In this document: positions 1 to 12,500 of the stretch, piece by piece
Layout: every line of letters begins with the position of its first letter
Numbering within the stretch: position 1 is the stretch's first letter
Assembly (NCBI RefSeq): GCF_033115175.1
Contig: NC_084837.1
Location: 23,994,266-24,058,265, forward strand
DNA length: 64,000 bases
Direction: 5' to 3'
Origin: Lepus europaeus
Taxonomy: Eukaryota > Chordata > Mammalia > Lagomorpha > Leporidae
The notes under the pieces: generated by a model
Seen by the model: the letters and a program-made list of their open reading frames with translations, nothing else
Database searches by the model: none
Told to the model about the DNA's origin: nothing
Translations under genes and position numbers: made by a program

Positions 1-1164
1 CAGTGTGGCTCCATCACTTGTGAAAAATGTGCTACGCTGGTGCAGGTGTTAGTGACAGGTGAGACTGAAGGAGTGGAGAGGGCCTGTGACACCTCTGCTT
101 TCCATTCACTTCTTCTGCATACAAAGAAATCTGTTAGGGAAAATAGATAGAATATAGTCTAGGCAAGCCAAAAGATAAAACCGTGAAGTCACGGAACTCG
201 GTAGGTGGGAAATGACCTTGTCCGATCAAGGGGACAGTTTAATGTGGAAAATGGGATCTTGGGATCCCAGAGACCTGCAGGAGAGGAGCACTGCCCTGGG
301 GAAGTCTCTGGGTTGATCTCTGGGGTGCTCATGTAATCAGGAGGGATTCTGTGTGCGCACCCTTCAGCTGAGGGCTCCTAGACCCTCTGCGGCTCATCAT
401 GGAGATGTCACTTCAGCCGTGTGAAGCTGAGGTGTCTGGGCTCCCGTCTAGGGTGCACTGGAAGTGAGGAGTCTGAGTTTGGTTGGTTGGCTGGTTTGGC
501 TTTAGGACACGTGGTTAGGGGTGTAAGGCCCTGGGTGTCCGGAGCCGAGGCTGGGAGGAAGGGAGTCCGTACAAAGCAGCACCAGGAAGGGAAAGTCGTC
601 AGTGCAGGCTTCTCGAGGAGAGACTTAAACTGCAACCCCTGAGGAAGCACGCTTCCCCGTTGAGTGTTCAGGCCAGCCCTTGGCTGGGTGCAAGACGGCT
701 GATCTGCACAGGCAGCCGTCCGAGAACGAGCTCCCCACCCAGAGAGCGATCTCGGGAAGCGGTGTGTGTTTGCCCTGGAGGCACACCAAAGGGGACTATC
801 GAAGATCAGACAAAGCCACAGAGCCAGCACGCCACGGAGCACCACGCTCCTAATCCAAGTCTTCAGGATTGTGTATGATTTTATCCCACCACGTCAAATA
901 ACAGTAGTAATTAATAGTAACAGCAAAGGGTGCTTCCCTGGGTGTTGAGGGCTGTCCTACCTCCTGTCCATGAATTAACTTATTCCCACAACCTTGACCA
1001 TATTAGAGAATTACTATTCCATTTTATAGGGCATAGGTGAGGTACAGGGGTGAAGGGGTTTGTCTGGTCTCAGCTGGGAAGTGATGAGCTGAAGCCAGAG
1101 CACCAGTTTCAGGGCGCATGTTCCAGCCCCCCACTGCCCTGCCACTCCACATGGGGCTTGGCAT

Positions 1165-1280
1165 TGTTTATTTATTTTTTTAAGCTTTGGAGTTACACAG
1201 AGAGAGAAGGAGAGGCGGGGGGGGGGGGGTCTTCCATCCGCTGGTTCACTCTCCAATTGGCTGCAACAGCTGGAGCTGTT
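1165..1280 (-). repeat. C-SINE fragment
   Basis: The 3' part only, read on the minus strand: A-rich tail, then the block for tttatttatt, cagagagagaagg and ccatccgctggttcactc. The CT-rich region has become a run of 13 G on the plus strand. Confidence 0.75.
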
Positions 1281-1399
1281 CGGTGTCATTTAGAGTGAAT
1301 TTTAGAAAGAGGAAGTGCCTATCTTTAAAGGCTGTGTTTCATCCATGGTGAGAGGGTTCCTCTGCCTGAGTAGAAGTTAATGGGTGGGCGAGTGAGACG

Positions 1400-1690
1400 A
1401 GCAGGTGGCCTGGCGGTTAGGGTGCTGCTCAAGACACCAGCTTCTCCCATGGCAGTGCCTGGATTCGAATCTGGGCTGCACCTCCCATTCCGGCTCCTTT
1501 CCAGTGCGCACCCTCAAAGCCAGCCTGTGATGGCTCAGGTACTAGGGTTCCCAGCCACCCACGTCGAAAATCCTCACTGAGTTCCTGGCTCTTGGCTTTG
1601 GCCTGGCCCAGCCCTTGTGAGCATTTGGGGAGTGAACCAGTGGATGGGAGATGTCTGTGTGGGTCTCAGATATCTAAAAAGTAAAACAGT
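1400..1690 (+). repeat. C-SINE, old
   Basis: Divergent full-length copy. The tRNA-like head (gtggcctggcggttagggtgc) and box B (ggattcgaatctgg) are still readable, followed by tttggggagtgaaccag. The tail is degraded. Confidence 0.8.
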
Positions 1691-1884
1691 AAGGAAGAAA
1701 ACCAGCCAAACCAAAGCCTCTTTTCTTTCCCATCTGGGCATCGTCTTAAGAGCCTTTCCCCTTTTCCAGAGGGCGCTGTTGTCTGCTTGGACCATGGGGA
1801 TGACCACACAGCTGCTGCACCTGACGTGGGCTCGGGGTGCAGGAGGAGGGCGGCTTCCCCACTGAGTCATCGATGCTTGCCCTG

Positions 1885-2201
1885 TATTTGTTTGAAAGTC
1901 ACAGTTACACAGAGAGAGACGGAGAGGTGGAGAGACAGAGGTCTTCCATCCACTGGTTCACTCCCCCCAATTGGCTGCCACAGCCGGAGCTACACTGATC
2001 TGAAGCCAGGAGCCAGGAGCTTCTTTTATGTCTGCAATGTGGGTGCAGGGGCCCAAGGACTTGGGCCACCTTCTACTGCTTTCCCAGGCCATAGCAGAGA
2101 GCTGGATCAGAAGTGGAGCAGCCGGAACTAGAACCGGCACCCATAAGGAATGCTGGCACTGCAGGCAGTAGCTTTACCCACTACGCCACGGTGCCAGCCC
2201 C
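1885..2201 (-). repeat. C-SINE, full length
   Basis: Minus-strand copy running from the tail (gtttgaaagtcacagttac) to the head complement (gccacggtgccagcccc). It includes the diagnostic ccatagcagagagctgg block. Confidence 0.9.
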
Positions 2202-2225
2202 AGTTTCTTGTTGTTGTTGTTGTTT

Positions 2226-2400
2226 TTAATTAAATTAAATTTGGGAGGCAGAAAAGTGGTAAAAGATCACCCATCCACTAGTTCATACCCCAAATGCCTG
2301 CTACAGCTGGAGCTGGGCCAGGACAAAGCCTGAGGACCTAGGTCTCCATCCAGGTCTCCCATGTGGGTGTCAGGAACCCAAATACTTGAGTCATGATTGC
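2226..2400 (-). repeat. C-SINE, old 3' portion
   Basis: Divergent minus-strand remnant (ccatccactagttcatacc, gctggagctgggcc) that ends before the head and runs into a TG tract. Confidence 0.65.
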
Positions 2401-2503
2401 TATGTAGTGTGTGTGTATGTGTGTGTGTAAATTGCTCGGAGCATTGTAAGCTTCAATCAGAGATGGCTTGGAACTGATTTTCATGCCTATTTTTAAAAAT
2501 TTA

Positions 2504-2754
2504 GGGCCGGTGCTGTGGTGTAGTGGGTAAAGCCACTGTGTGCAGTGCCAGCACCCCATGTGGATGCCAGTTGAGTCCCGCTGCCCCATTCCCAATCCAG
2601 CTCTCTGCTATGGCCTGGGAAAGCAGCAGATGGCCCAAGTGCTTGGGCTCCTGCACCTGTACCCAATGGGAGACCCGGAAGAAGCTCCTAGCTTTGGATT
2701 GGCTCAGTTCCTGCCATTGTGGCCATTTGGGGAGTGAACCAGCAGATGGAAGAC

Positions 2755-2835
<81 letters not shown>

Positions 2836-2895
2836 TCCTCTCCCTCCCTCCCTGCCTCTGCATCACTCTGCCTTTCAAATAAATAAATCTTTTAA
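2504..2895 (+). repeat. C-SINE with expanded CT tract
   Basis: Full-length plus copy with a nearly pure CT microsatellite of about 100 bases (2757-2850) before the ctgcctttcaaataaat tail. It is inserted in the tail of the following minus-strand SINE: similar ttttaaaaattt runs lie at 2490-2502 and 2902-2914. Confidence 0.92.
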
Positions 2896-2902
2896 AAAAT
2901 CT

Positions 2903-3205
2903 TTTAAAAATTTTATTTGAAAGGCAGAGTGGCAGAGAGAGAGATCTTCCATCTACTGATTCACTGACCAAATTGCCTCAATGACTGGGACTGGGGCAGG
3001 CTGAAGCCAGGAGCCTGGACCTCCATCTGGTTTGCCCACGCGGGTGGCAGGGCTCCAAGTACTTGATCACCTTCCACTGCTTTCTCGGGTTTACTAGCAG
3101 AGAGCTGGATCAGAAGTGGAGCAACCAGGACCTGAACTGGCACCTGTATGGGATACTGGCATCCCAGGCCATGGCTTAATCCACTGTGCCACAATGTTAG
3201 CCCCC
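2903..3205 (-). repeat. C-SINE, full length, host of a nested SINE
   Basis: Minus copy whose own target-site duplication, tcatgccta, is seen at 3206-3214 and, left of the nested element, at 2481-2489. Confidence 0.88.
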
Positions 3206-3242
3206 TCATGCCTAATGATTTAGCCACAAAATCAGTCATATC

Positions 3243-3385
3243 AGCACTTCTCAAACTTTAACATGCATATGGACCAGCTAGGAAGCTTGTTAAAATGCAG
3301 ATTCTGATGCCCCTGCATAGGGCCTAGGGTACAGCCCCAGGTGCACCAGTGCTGTTGGCCTGTGGTGATGCTGTGAGGAGCAAGG
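3243..3385 (+). repeat. MER5-like hAT remnant
   Basis: cacttctcaaactttaacat, aagcttgttaaaatgcagatt and the following ccccaggtg region fit the ancient MER5 non-autonomous hAT family shared by placental mammals. Confidence 0.6.
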
Positions 3386-3440
3386 TTTACCCCTTGCGAG
3401 GCATGACTGCATGGACACCCTTGCCTTCTTCTATTTTCAG

Positions 3441-3584
3441 TGACGGCCCCTCCTCCCAACCCCTGTGAGGATGGCACTCATACCTGTGCACCTGCTGAGC
3501 AGGCCCGGTGCATCCCCCACGGAGACGGCACCTTCAGCTGCGCCTGCCTGCCCGGGTATGCCGGCGATGGGCACCAGTGTTCCG
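3441..3584 (+). CDS. NID2: NID2 exon: EGF-like module
   Basis: A 144-nt exon, phase 1 at both ends, with acceptor ctattttcag and donor G|gtgagt. It encodes an EGF-like module with six cysteines in the usual spacing: CEDGTHTC, then a cysteine before IPHGDGTF, then SCAC, and a final cysteine after GYAGDGHQ. The Gly-Tyr turn between cysteines 5 and 6 is present. It lacks the Asp-X-Asp-Glu start of calcium-binding EGFs. It is the first NID2 exon visible; everything upstream in the window is intron. Confidence 0.95.
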
Positions 3585-6500
3585 GTGAGTACCTGCAGGT
3601 CGGCTCAGCATCTCGAGCATCCCCTGGGACGCACAGCCCCACGTGACTCTCTCCCTCCCTCTGACTGAAGCAGCCTTGCAGTTGGTGAGGATGACAGAGA
3701 GGTGTGCTTTGTGTAGAAGTTGGGCCTAGAGTGACTTGGCCCTGGACTGCACTGGGGAGCTTATATGGTTGTTGTTGGAGAAGTCTTCCTTGGGGTGCTG
3801 GGAGTGGCCACAGGGGAAGCCGGCACAGCCACGGTGCTCCTGTTGAGAAGTCCCCGTCCTACAGCCGCTGTGGCCTATGGCTCCGTTCCACATTGGCAGT
3901 TGTGCTGTTCTTCTGGTTAAGCAACCTCTAAACTCACATCCAGTTCTTTCCCAAGAACTCTACAGAAATAACTCTCCAGGATATTAATGCATACCCAATT
4001 TGTAAGACTTTTCTCCCAGAATTCTATCTTTAGGACTTCACACAATATTTTATAAAAGTGTTAAACCAGAATGCATAGCTAACCATTCAGGTTTTTTGAA
4101 AAATTTTTTTATTTACTTGAAAGTCATAGTTACACACAGAGAGAGAGGTGTCTTCCATCCACTAGTTCACTCCCCAGTTGGGCGCAATGGCTACAGCCGT
4201 GCCGATCCAAAACCAGGAGCCAGGAGCTTCCTTGGAGTCTCCCACACAGGTACAGAGGTCCAAAGACTTGGGCCATCCTCTACTGCCTTCCCAGGCCATA
4301 ACAGAGAGCTGGATGCGAAGTAGAGCAGTTAGGACTTGAACCAGCGTCCACATGGGATGCTGGCACTGCAGGTGGCCACCCCACCTGCTACGCCACAGTG
4401 CGGGCACCATTCAGGTTTACCGCAATCAGAAGTAATGTGGGAGGTTGTTGAAGACTTAGGAAACCTCTGGGTATAAATATTGATGCAGCTCGGTTACTGT
4501 GTACTTCAGAGGTTGTTCAGGGTACCCTGACCCTACCTGGTGATACGCGATCAGACTGAAGCTCAGTTTCACATGGGTAACACACACGCAGGCTCGCAGT
4601 TCAGATAGGAGGAAGCTCTGGGGCTGAGACAATGGTGAGAACCTCGGGCATGGAGAAGGGCCCGAGGGCACGTGCAGGGGTGTAAACCTAGAAGTCAGGC
4701 ATGTCCCTGCTCCCTGAATCACTGCTGCACTCTGAGCTCCCAGCCGTCTTGAACTCCCCGGTGCTTCCCAGGGTGCAACCAGCGCGGGTGCCCCACCGCC
4801 TCAGCAGGTGTGTGCTTCAGTCCTGCTCCCGTCCCCCACCCCAACATGGTCTCCGTGGGATCGGGTGACTGGACCAGCAGGCTGAGGCCATCGTCATCGT
4901 TATGGACAGCTGGATATGAAGGGTAGCCCAGCCCTATGCCCCCCTCCAGATGTGGCTGGCTGTTTGGCATTGTTTGAGCCATGCTCTTTCATTACTGTTT
5001 CTGGTGTCCAGAAGCTCTTGTCCTGGGTTCCTGGTGAGTGGAGGCGAGTCAGTGCCAGGCCGTTTGGGTTCAACAGCAAATAGAAGGGGGCAGGCATCTG
5101 GCCTGGTGGGTAAGACTCTTGGTCTCACATTAGAGTGCCTGGGTTCGAGTCCTGTCCCCAGCTCCTTGGCTTCCTGTTAAACTCATCTCCAGGGAGGTAG
5201 CATCAGGAGGTAGGTAGGTCCCTACCGCCTGTGTGGGAGACCTGGTTTGAGTTCCTGACTCCTGGCTTTGGCCTGACCCAACCCTGGCTCCTGTGAGCAT
5301 TTGAGGAGTGAACCAGCTGATAGAACTCTCTTCCTGTCTGTCTTTCAAATAAATTTTGTTAAAGCAATTTATTTGAATAAAAGAAGCGATGATAAGGGCC
5401 GTGGAGTCCCATGGTTGGACTGTTAACACAGAATTCTAGCCAGTTTTCAGGATCCGGGCTGTGAGAAGGATGTTGCAACAGCAAAGCATGAACTCAAACG
5501 GAGGGTTTTCATCCCAATTTTTAAAAAGATTTATTTGAAAGGCCGAGTTACAGAGAGAGCTACAGACAGAGAGAGGGAGATCTTCCCTTTACTGGTTCAC
5601 TCCCCAAATGTCTGCAACGGCTGGAGCTGGGCCAATCTGAAGCTAGGAGATTTCTTCCTGGCCTCCTAGGTGGGCACAGGGGTCAATGCACTTGTGCCAT
5701 CCCCCTCTGCTTTTCCAGGCCATCAGCAGGGAGCTGGATCAGAAGTGGAGCAGCCAGGGCTCGAACCCAGCACCTGTAGGGGATGCCAATGCCACAGGCG
5801 TAGGCTTAACCCAATGCACCACAGTGCCGGCTCTTCCACGAACTTTTTGAAGACCCCGCAGCTGCATGGGTGGCAGGTGATAGCGTGGAGAGCTGCGCTG
5901 GGCCTGCCCCACCTCCCTTTACCTAGATGATAAAGGTGCTCTGTTAGACCCTGAGCACTGTTCCTGAGACCTCTGGCTTCTCTCTGTCTCCAAAGGAAAT
6001 GGTGCTCCCGGTTCGTCCCCAGGCACCGGCTCCCGCAGACCCCGCTGTGGGCGCTCCCCAGGAGACGGGGCTGTCGTCTGCCGTGGACGGAGGCCCCACG
6101 AGAAGGGAGCCTCAGCCTTCACTGGCTTTCTGGAGACGCAGATTCCTCACTTGTACTGCCTTCCACGTCTTGTGGGGTTTCTCCTGCGCCTTGGTCATTG
6201 GTGACTGTCGCTGTCCACCTGTGACTTGAGCATCGCAGATGATGGCACAACAATGGGGGTAGGGGAAAGGAGGTCTGATTTCTCAGATGTGTCCAAAATT
6301 CCCAGGTCACAGGCTGCAGCAAGTGAGATGGTAGGGGAATCCCCTCTGTGTGAATTCACAAATAACCACAAGAGACTGCCCACGGGGTCCAGAAAGAGCT
6401 CCGTGTCTCAGGAATTCCTGCTTCCTGTCATCGCTTGGGGCTCTTGTTGGCGTTGCTGTTCTCAGCCCGTGTATTGTCGGTAGCTGGAGCTTCCTGCCCT

Positions 6501-9500
6501 GGGCTGCGTGTTCACGTTTGCAGCCTTGGCTCGCAGCCAGCGTTACAACCTCCTGTAGACCCGTGGTGCTGGATGACTGCCTGCTTTGCCCAGCTGGCTG
6601 GGCAATTTTTTTTTTTTTTTTTGAATACCTGAGAGATAAGCGACAACACTTGGCTTTTGGTCTTGCAGGGGAACTTCGAGCCACCTTCCATCCTTTGTAG
6701 GTGCAGTGAAGGTCAGCAGGGAGGCCGGCAGCTTACCCGGCACAGCCTTTCCGGGTGCACTTGGACTTGGTTGCGTCAAACATTTTTTTTTTTTTTTTTT
6801 TCTGACTCAGAAGAGATGTTGTATGGAGACCCTTCAAAAGGTCATGGAAAATGGAATTTAAGGTTAGCGTGGTTTTGGTGTAGTTTTTTAAAAGCCCGTG
6901 TTTGTTTTCATCATGGGCATTTTCCATGAGCTTTTGGGAGACTGTGTGTGCTGACTCAACTCTGCAGAGGGATTTGCTAATTGTAGCCTGTAGCTAATTG
7001 AGATTCCTGTCTAACGAGCAGCACACGGACGTTTAATGCCCAGCTTATCTGCCTGGTGGTTGGTACCGAGAAGGGGGCTCGGTGAGGGTCTGGCATGAAT
7101 GGTGGATGGGAAAAATCCCCGAAGAGTTGGCCTGGGTCATGGGAGGCTGCGTGTGGAGCCACCCCTGTTCTCAGCCCATTCACATAAAACTCGGGCCAGA
7201 TCCCCAGGCTGATGTTTGCCACAGGCTGAGCCACGTGGGTACAGTTCATTCCTGTTTCCCAGGGTTCTCTCTGAGCATCCAACCCCCAGGTTTCCTCCAT
7301 TCACGGGTTTTAAGAATAACCACTACTACTTTTTTGCTTTTCAAAGATTTATTTATTTGAAAGGCAGGATTAGATTTTCCATCTGCTGGTTCCTTCTGCA
7401 GATGGAGAAAATGGCCAGACCTGGGCTGATCCGAAGCCAGGAGCTTCTTCCAGGTCTCCCACGTGGTGCAGGGGCCCAAGCACTTGGCCATCCTCTACTG
7501 ATTTTTCCCAGGTGCATTAGCAGGCAGCTGGATCGGAAGTGGAGCAGCCGGGACTTGAACCAGCGCCCAGATGGGATGCCAGTGCTGCAGAAGGCAGCTT
7601 TGTGCCACCGTGCCATCCCCAGGAATAGCTTCTGGTTGTGGGTACTGCTCTGCTTCATTTTCAGCCCAGCCTTGATCAGACCTCCACCCTGTCTTTGTCT
7701 TCCTTTTGCTCTGGGACACTGCCTGTCAGGAGCCGCTCTCATCTGTGTGTTAACTATAACCGTTCACCTCTAAGGTTTTGGGCCCCGGGGTGCAAGACCT
7801 GCTGTTGGCCTGTGTGCTGGGTTTAGTAAACATAACAAAAGGACTATAAGATAGCTTTTTTTTTTAAAAAAAAAAAGCATCAGGGTTTTTCAGTTTGAGA
7901 AACGTGATGAAAAGATCCTCACGCCAGCGTGGAGAGGGAAGGGAGGGGCCTGGGTTGTGCAGACAAGGAAGCCTCGCGATGTTCGTGGGACAATGGAGTG
8001 GGAAGATGACTCCATCCTAGTGCAGAAGCCTTGGGATCTGCACGTGGTTTTTTTCATAAAACACATTTCCCACGAACTTTTTGAAATGCCGCACTGAGAT
8101 GCCTAACACACATAGATTTCTTTTATGTTTTGCATCAAACCACTGATAACTTCCTCATTTTTTTCCCCCTCTTGTAAAAGGGGTAAGAAACTCTGGTTAT
8201 GGGAGGGTTCTAGGTAGCAGGACGCTGCTTAGGCAGGACCGGGGGTGCTTCTGAGTTGACCAAGTGTCGGGAGCCGCATCGGGCTGCCTCCCGTCTGTCC
8301 GTGGGCACTAGGGAGCTGGTGCCAACAGCTACAGGAAGAAACTATTGTTTCATCTACTTGTCCTTATCGTGGTGTCGCTGGTAGGAGGTAAGTGTGAAGG
8401 TGACAGCTTCCTGGAATTCACTGGCCGCGAATGACACTCTAGCAATATACGGCAGGATATGTTCGGTGTGCGGCCACACAGTTGATTTCCACACTGACTG
8501 TTGATGGTCTCCTGCGTTAAATCACCTGTTCCCACGTGTTTCCTCCTATTAAACTCACCTGTAGGTGTCAGCATTTTGCTGCTGATGCCCAGAGGTCTGC
8601 CGCAGTGGGCAATTCCCTGCTGACCTGTGTGTCCTGAGACCAGGAGGAAGCACGGCTTTGCGTGCCGTGACGTCGTGCCCCTCCTCACCGGCTCCCTCCC
8701 TCTCTCCCCACCCCCTTCCTCTGTTCCTGACCTCTGCAGATGTAGACGAATGCTCCGAGAAGAGCTGTCACCCTGCAGCCACCTGCCATAACACCCCTGG
8801 TTCCTTCTCCTGCCGCTGCCAACCTGGGTATCTTGGGGACGGAATCAAGTGCACACCTGGTGAGACTGGGGGGGCCGGAGGGTGGCACATCCATGTCTCG
8901 GGTCTGTCTGTGGCCTTCCCTGTGATGCTCTGCCCACTCTGGGCTCCTTTGCGGGTTTTCTGGGTTCTGGAGTTTTTCCTCGGTTCCTTCTTGCCACCTC
9001 ATTTGCTGGGAGCTCACTGGTTGCTAACCTTGGCCGCTTGCGGACTCGTCCACCCTCCTACCTGGTAGCGGCTCTGGTTAATTGCCCTAGCGAGTGACCT
9101 GCTTCGCCTTGATGAGGGCGATTTACGTGAAGGACTGAAGCAAAACTTGCATTAAACAGGAGCCGCCTGCACTGGGAGCCAGGACTGAGTACAGCCTCGA
9201 GCTGGAGCTTCTCGCACATGAACTCTGGGTCTGGGAGGGGCAGCTGCAGCTCGACTTGTCGTCTCCAGGGTCTCTGGGGAAGTGGGACAGGTGCCTCGGG
9301 GTGCTTCTGGTTTCACCGAGACATAGCAGGTGCCTAGGAGCCCCTGCCTCAGGCCTCACAGGCTGAGCTGGGAGGATTAGGGCAAGCCAGGTAGGTAGTG
9401 GCAGAGATAAAATGACCCGGGACTCTGCAGCCTGGCGTGCTGCTGTTTGTCTCATGTCAAGCTGTTTCCTGCTTAGGGGAAAAAAAAAAAATTTAAGCGT

Positions 9501-12500
9501 CTGGGCACAGGTGACCCGGAGGGTGGCTGGTGGCAGTGGATGGGTTGCGAGCCCGTGATTGCAGCCTTGTGTCTCCCTCTGCTCTGGGGCAGACTCCGGC
9601 TCGGGGCGGAAAGCTTGCCAACAGCAGCCGCTCTACGCCCAGGCGTAGCACGCGCACCCCGGGACCAGGCTCCACGTCCCCCAGTGTGATGAGCAGGGCA
9701 ATTTCCTGCCGCTGCAGTGTCACGGCAGCACTGGCTTCTGCTGGTATGTGAACTCAGACAGTCACGAGGTGCCTGGCACCCAGACTCCGCCTGGCTCCAC
9801 CCCGCCGCACTGCGGACCACCTCCAGGTGCGCCAGGGGGGCCGGCTCGGGCCCCCAGCTCCAGAATGGAGGCCCATGCAGCTGGGGTGCGGGTGGATGAC
9901 CGCCCTGCTTAGGCTGTGCACCCACCAGGCCGGACACTGGAGTGATGTGTGCACACCCATGCACACATCCGGGTATGGCGACTGCAGACTTGCTCACGTG
10001 GCACGTGGGATGTCCTTTCCACCTTGAGCCGGGGCCTCTTAGACCAGAGGTAGAGACTGGGTGTGTAGATCAGGCCGTGGCCGCTGGGCGAGCCCTTGGC
10101 AAACTGGGGCATCTGATCAGTGCTTGTCCAGAGGAGAACTGACTCCCTGTGGAACTGTCTCACGTAACTGGGCCATCCCGATCGCAGGAAGCAACCTGAA
10201 GGCTGTGTGAGTGGCAATAGGAAAAAGAAGTATGAAGGGACTTGGAAAATATTCATGGAAAATGTGCCTTAAGAAAATGTGTATTGTGAGGCTGGTGCTG
10301 TGGCTTAGGAGGTTAAGGTTCGAGTCCTGGGTGCTTCCTACTAGTGTGCCTGGGAGAGCAGTGGAGGATGGCCTGGGTCCTTGGACCCTGCACATGTGTG
10401 AGAGACCTGGAGGAAGCTCCTGGCTCCTTGTTTCGGATCTGCCCAGCTCCCGTCATTGCAGTCGAGAAATGAACCAGCACTTGGGAGACCTCTGTCTCTC
10501 CATCTCTCTCCCCTCCCCCGCCAACTCTGCCTCTCAAATAAATAGATCTTTAAAAGCAAGAAGAAGAAAGAAAATGTGTTGCAAAAAACATGTGCATGTC
10601 ACAAAAATTTCTGTATATGATGTATCTTATGAAGAAACTATGCACTGGTTTCAGAATTTTTGCACCAAATTAAACTTACCTTTTAATTCCATTTTTCTGT
10701 GAAATTTTTTCAAAGATTTATTTATATTTGAGAGGCAGAGTTCAGATAGAGGGAGAGACAGAGTGGCCATAATAGCCGGAGCTGGGCTGATCAAAAGCCA
10801 GGAGCTTCTTCCCGGTCTTCCATGTGGGTGCAGGGGCCCAAGCACTTGGGCCATCTTCTGCTGCTTTCCCAGGCACATTAGCAGGGAGCTGGATTGGACG
10901 AAGAGCAGCTGGGACTTGAACCAGCATCCATCTAGGATGCTGGCACCCCAGGTGGAGGCCTAACCTACTATGCCACAATGCCAGCCCCTCTGTGAATTTA
11001 AGTACCGTCATATGACACCTTCGAGTGGATCCAGCTCGCTGCTTCTTGGCTGATATCCCAGTGATCTCTAGCTGTGACCAACATGCTGGGGGGGGGGGGG
11101 GGGCACCATTCCTGCCTGTGCTGCCTTTAGAATCTGTTCTGTTGAGCCACGTGATCTGAGCCGTAGCTGCTGCGCATGGCCGTGTTATCGTCGGGACCCC
11201 CTGTTCACGTGGGACGTGGTTGTCAAGTGGGCGCAGTGGATGCCGAGAGCAGGCAACCAGGCAGCTTTGTGCCGCTTGCTGAGTCCTCAGAGACGGGCAG
11301 GACTGTTTGTGTGATTGTTACAGGAGAGCTGCAGTAGGAGAGCAGGACTGGTGTGCTGCCGTTTGCCTCCGAGTCACTGTGAGGTCTGGGAGCTCGCTAT
11401 TCACGGGCCCACTTTAGCCGAGAAGGCTTTCGTAAACATGGCTATGCCTCACTTGGTGACGGGGCCAAGTTCTGAGAAATGCACCATGAGCCAGTTTCAT
11501 CTTCGTGCCACGTGGCGGAGTGCCCATATGCAGACCCGGGAGGCATAGGTCAGTCGCTCAACATGTTCTCTTGTTCAGCCAAGACACGGTAAGGGACTGG
11601 CATGGTGGCATAGCTGGTAAGGCCACTGCCTGTGACACTGGCATCCCATATGGGTGCTGGTTCTAGTCCCAGCTGCTGCTCTTCAGATCCAGCTCTCTGC
11701 TGTGGCCTAGGAAAGCAGTGGGCCCCTGAACCCACATGGGAGACCTGGATGAAGCTCCTGGCTTCAGCCTGGCCCAGCCCTGGCTGTTGTGGCAATTTGG
11801 GGAGTGAACCAGTGGATGGACAATCTCTGTGTGTCTCCCTCTCTCTGCAACTCCACCTTTCAAGTAAATAAATCTTAAGAGACACGGTAAACTTAGGCTC
11901 TGTGAGGCTGCCTGTGTCACACAGCGCATTGTTCCTACAGTGAATTTCTCTGTAAGTCGGAGGAAAACACTGCAAAACAGGTGGGGACATCCAGCCTGCA
12001 AAATCATTTGGTCTGGCCCTGCCAAGGTACCTGCAGGTGGGACTTGAAATTCAACACATCTATAGCAGGCTCATTTTTTTTTTTTTAAGATTGATTGATT
12101 GATTTGAAAGGCAGTCACAGAGAGGCAGAGAGAGAGGTCTTCCATCCGCTGGTTCACTCCCCAGGTGGCCGCAACGGCCAAAGCTGTGTGGATCAGGAGA
12201 TATTAGCTTCTTCCAGATCTCCCACATGGGTACAGGGGCCCAAGGGCTTAGGCCATCTTCTGCTGCTTTCCCAGGTACATTAGCAGGGAGCTGGATCGGA
12301 AGTGGAGCAACCGGGACTCAAACTGGCACCAGCCCCAGCAGGCTCATTTTTAAGTTGATAATTTTGTATGGCCCAAGGATGGTATTAGAAATATCCATAG
12401 GAGGGGTGTGGAGGGAGGGCAGGAGTTATAGGTTATCATTTTAGAGTTGTATCTGTGAAATACATGCAATCTGTTTTCTGTGTATTAATAAAAATAAAAA

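Larger units (their letters stand above)
1..3440 (+). other. NID2: NID2 intron (partial) upstream of the first visible exon
   Basis: No coding exon is recognisable. It holds six SINE copies, a G run of 13 at 1217-1229 inside a SINE, a short TG tract near 2402-2428, and an old MER5-like fragment just before the exon. Confidence 0.7.
3585..8739 (+). other. NID2: NID2 intron between the two EGF exons
   Basis: 5.2 kb with no further exon seen. It contains SINEs at 4095, 5090, 5521 and 7333, a palindromic short transposon at 6832, a poly(T)-poly(A) inverted repeat near 7851-7876 and long T runs near 6604 and 6783. Confidence 0.7.
10224..11010. mobile_element. Short palindromic DNA transposon broken by two SINEs
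   Basis: Three pieces: 10224-10288, 10568-10703 and 10989-11010. Together they show the left end (ttcatggaaaatg), an interior with tatgaagaaactatgcactgg and ttttgcaccaaattaaactt, and the right end (tctgtgaatttaagtacc). Both interruptions carry target-site duplications. Confidence 0.6.

Noticed and set aside
1-60. First bases considered as the end of a NID2 exon (cag before gtgaga at about 57-65)
   Set aside because: No frame gives EGF or other nidogen-like residues, and the sequence resembles a common old repeat end.
1765-1779. CTCF-like agagggcgctg
   Set aside because: Lacks the upstream CCA part of the core, so it is too weak to report.
2757-2850. CT tract considered as a regulatory polypyrimidine region
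   Set aside because: It is the known CT-rich part of a C-SINE that has expanded; it sits inside the element and is far from an exon.
7216-7773. Open frame of 185 codons within a NID2 intron
   Set aside because: Runs through a SINE (7333-7620); the middle is a SINE translation.
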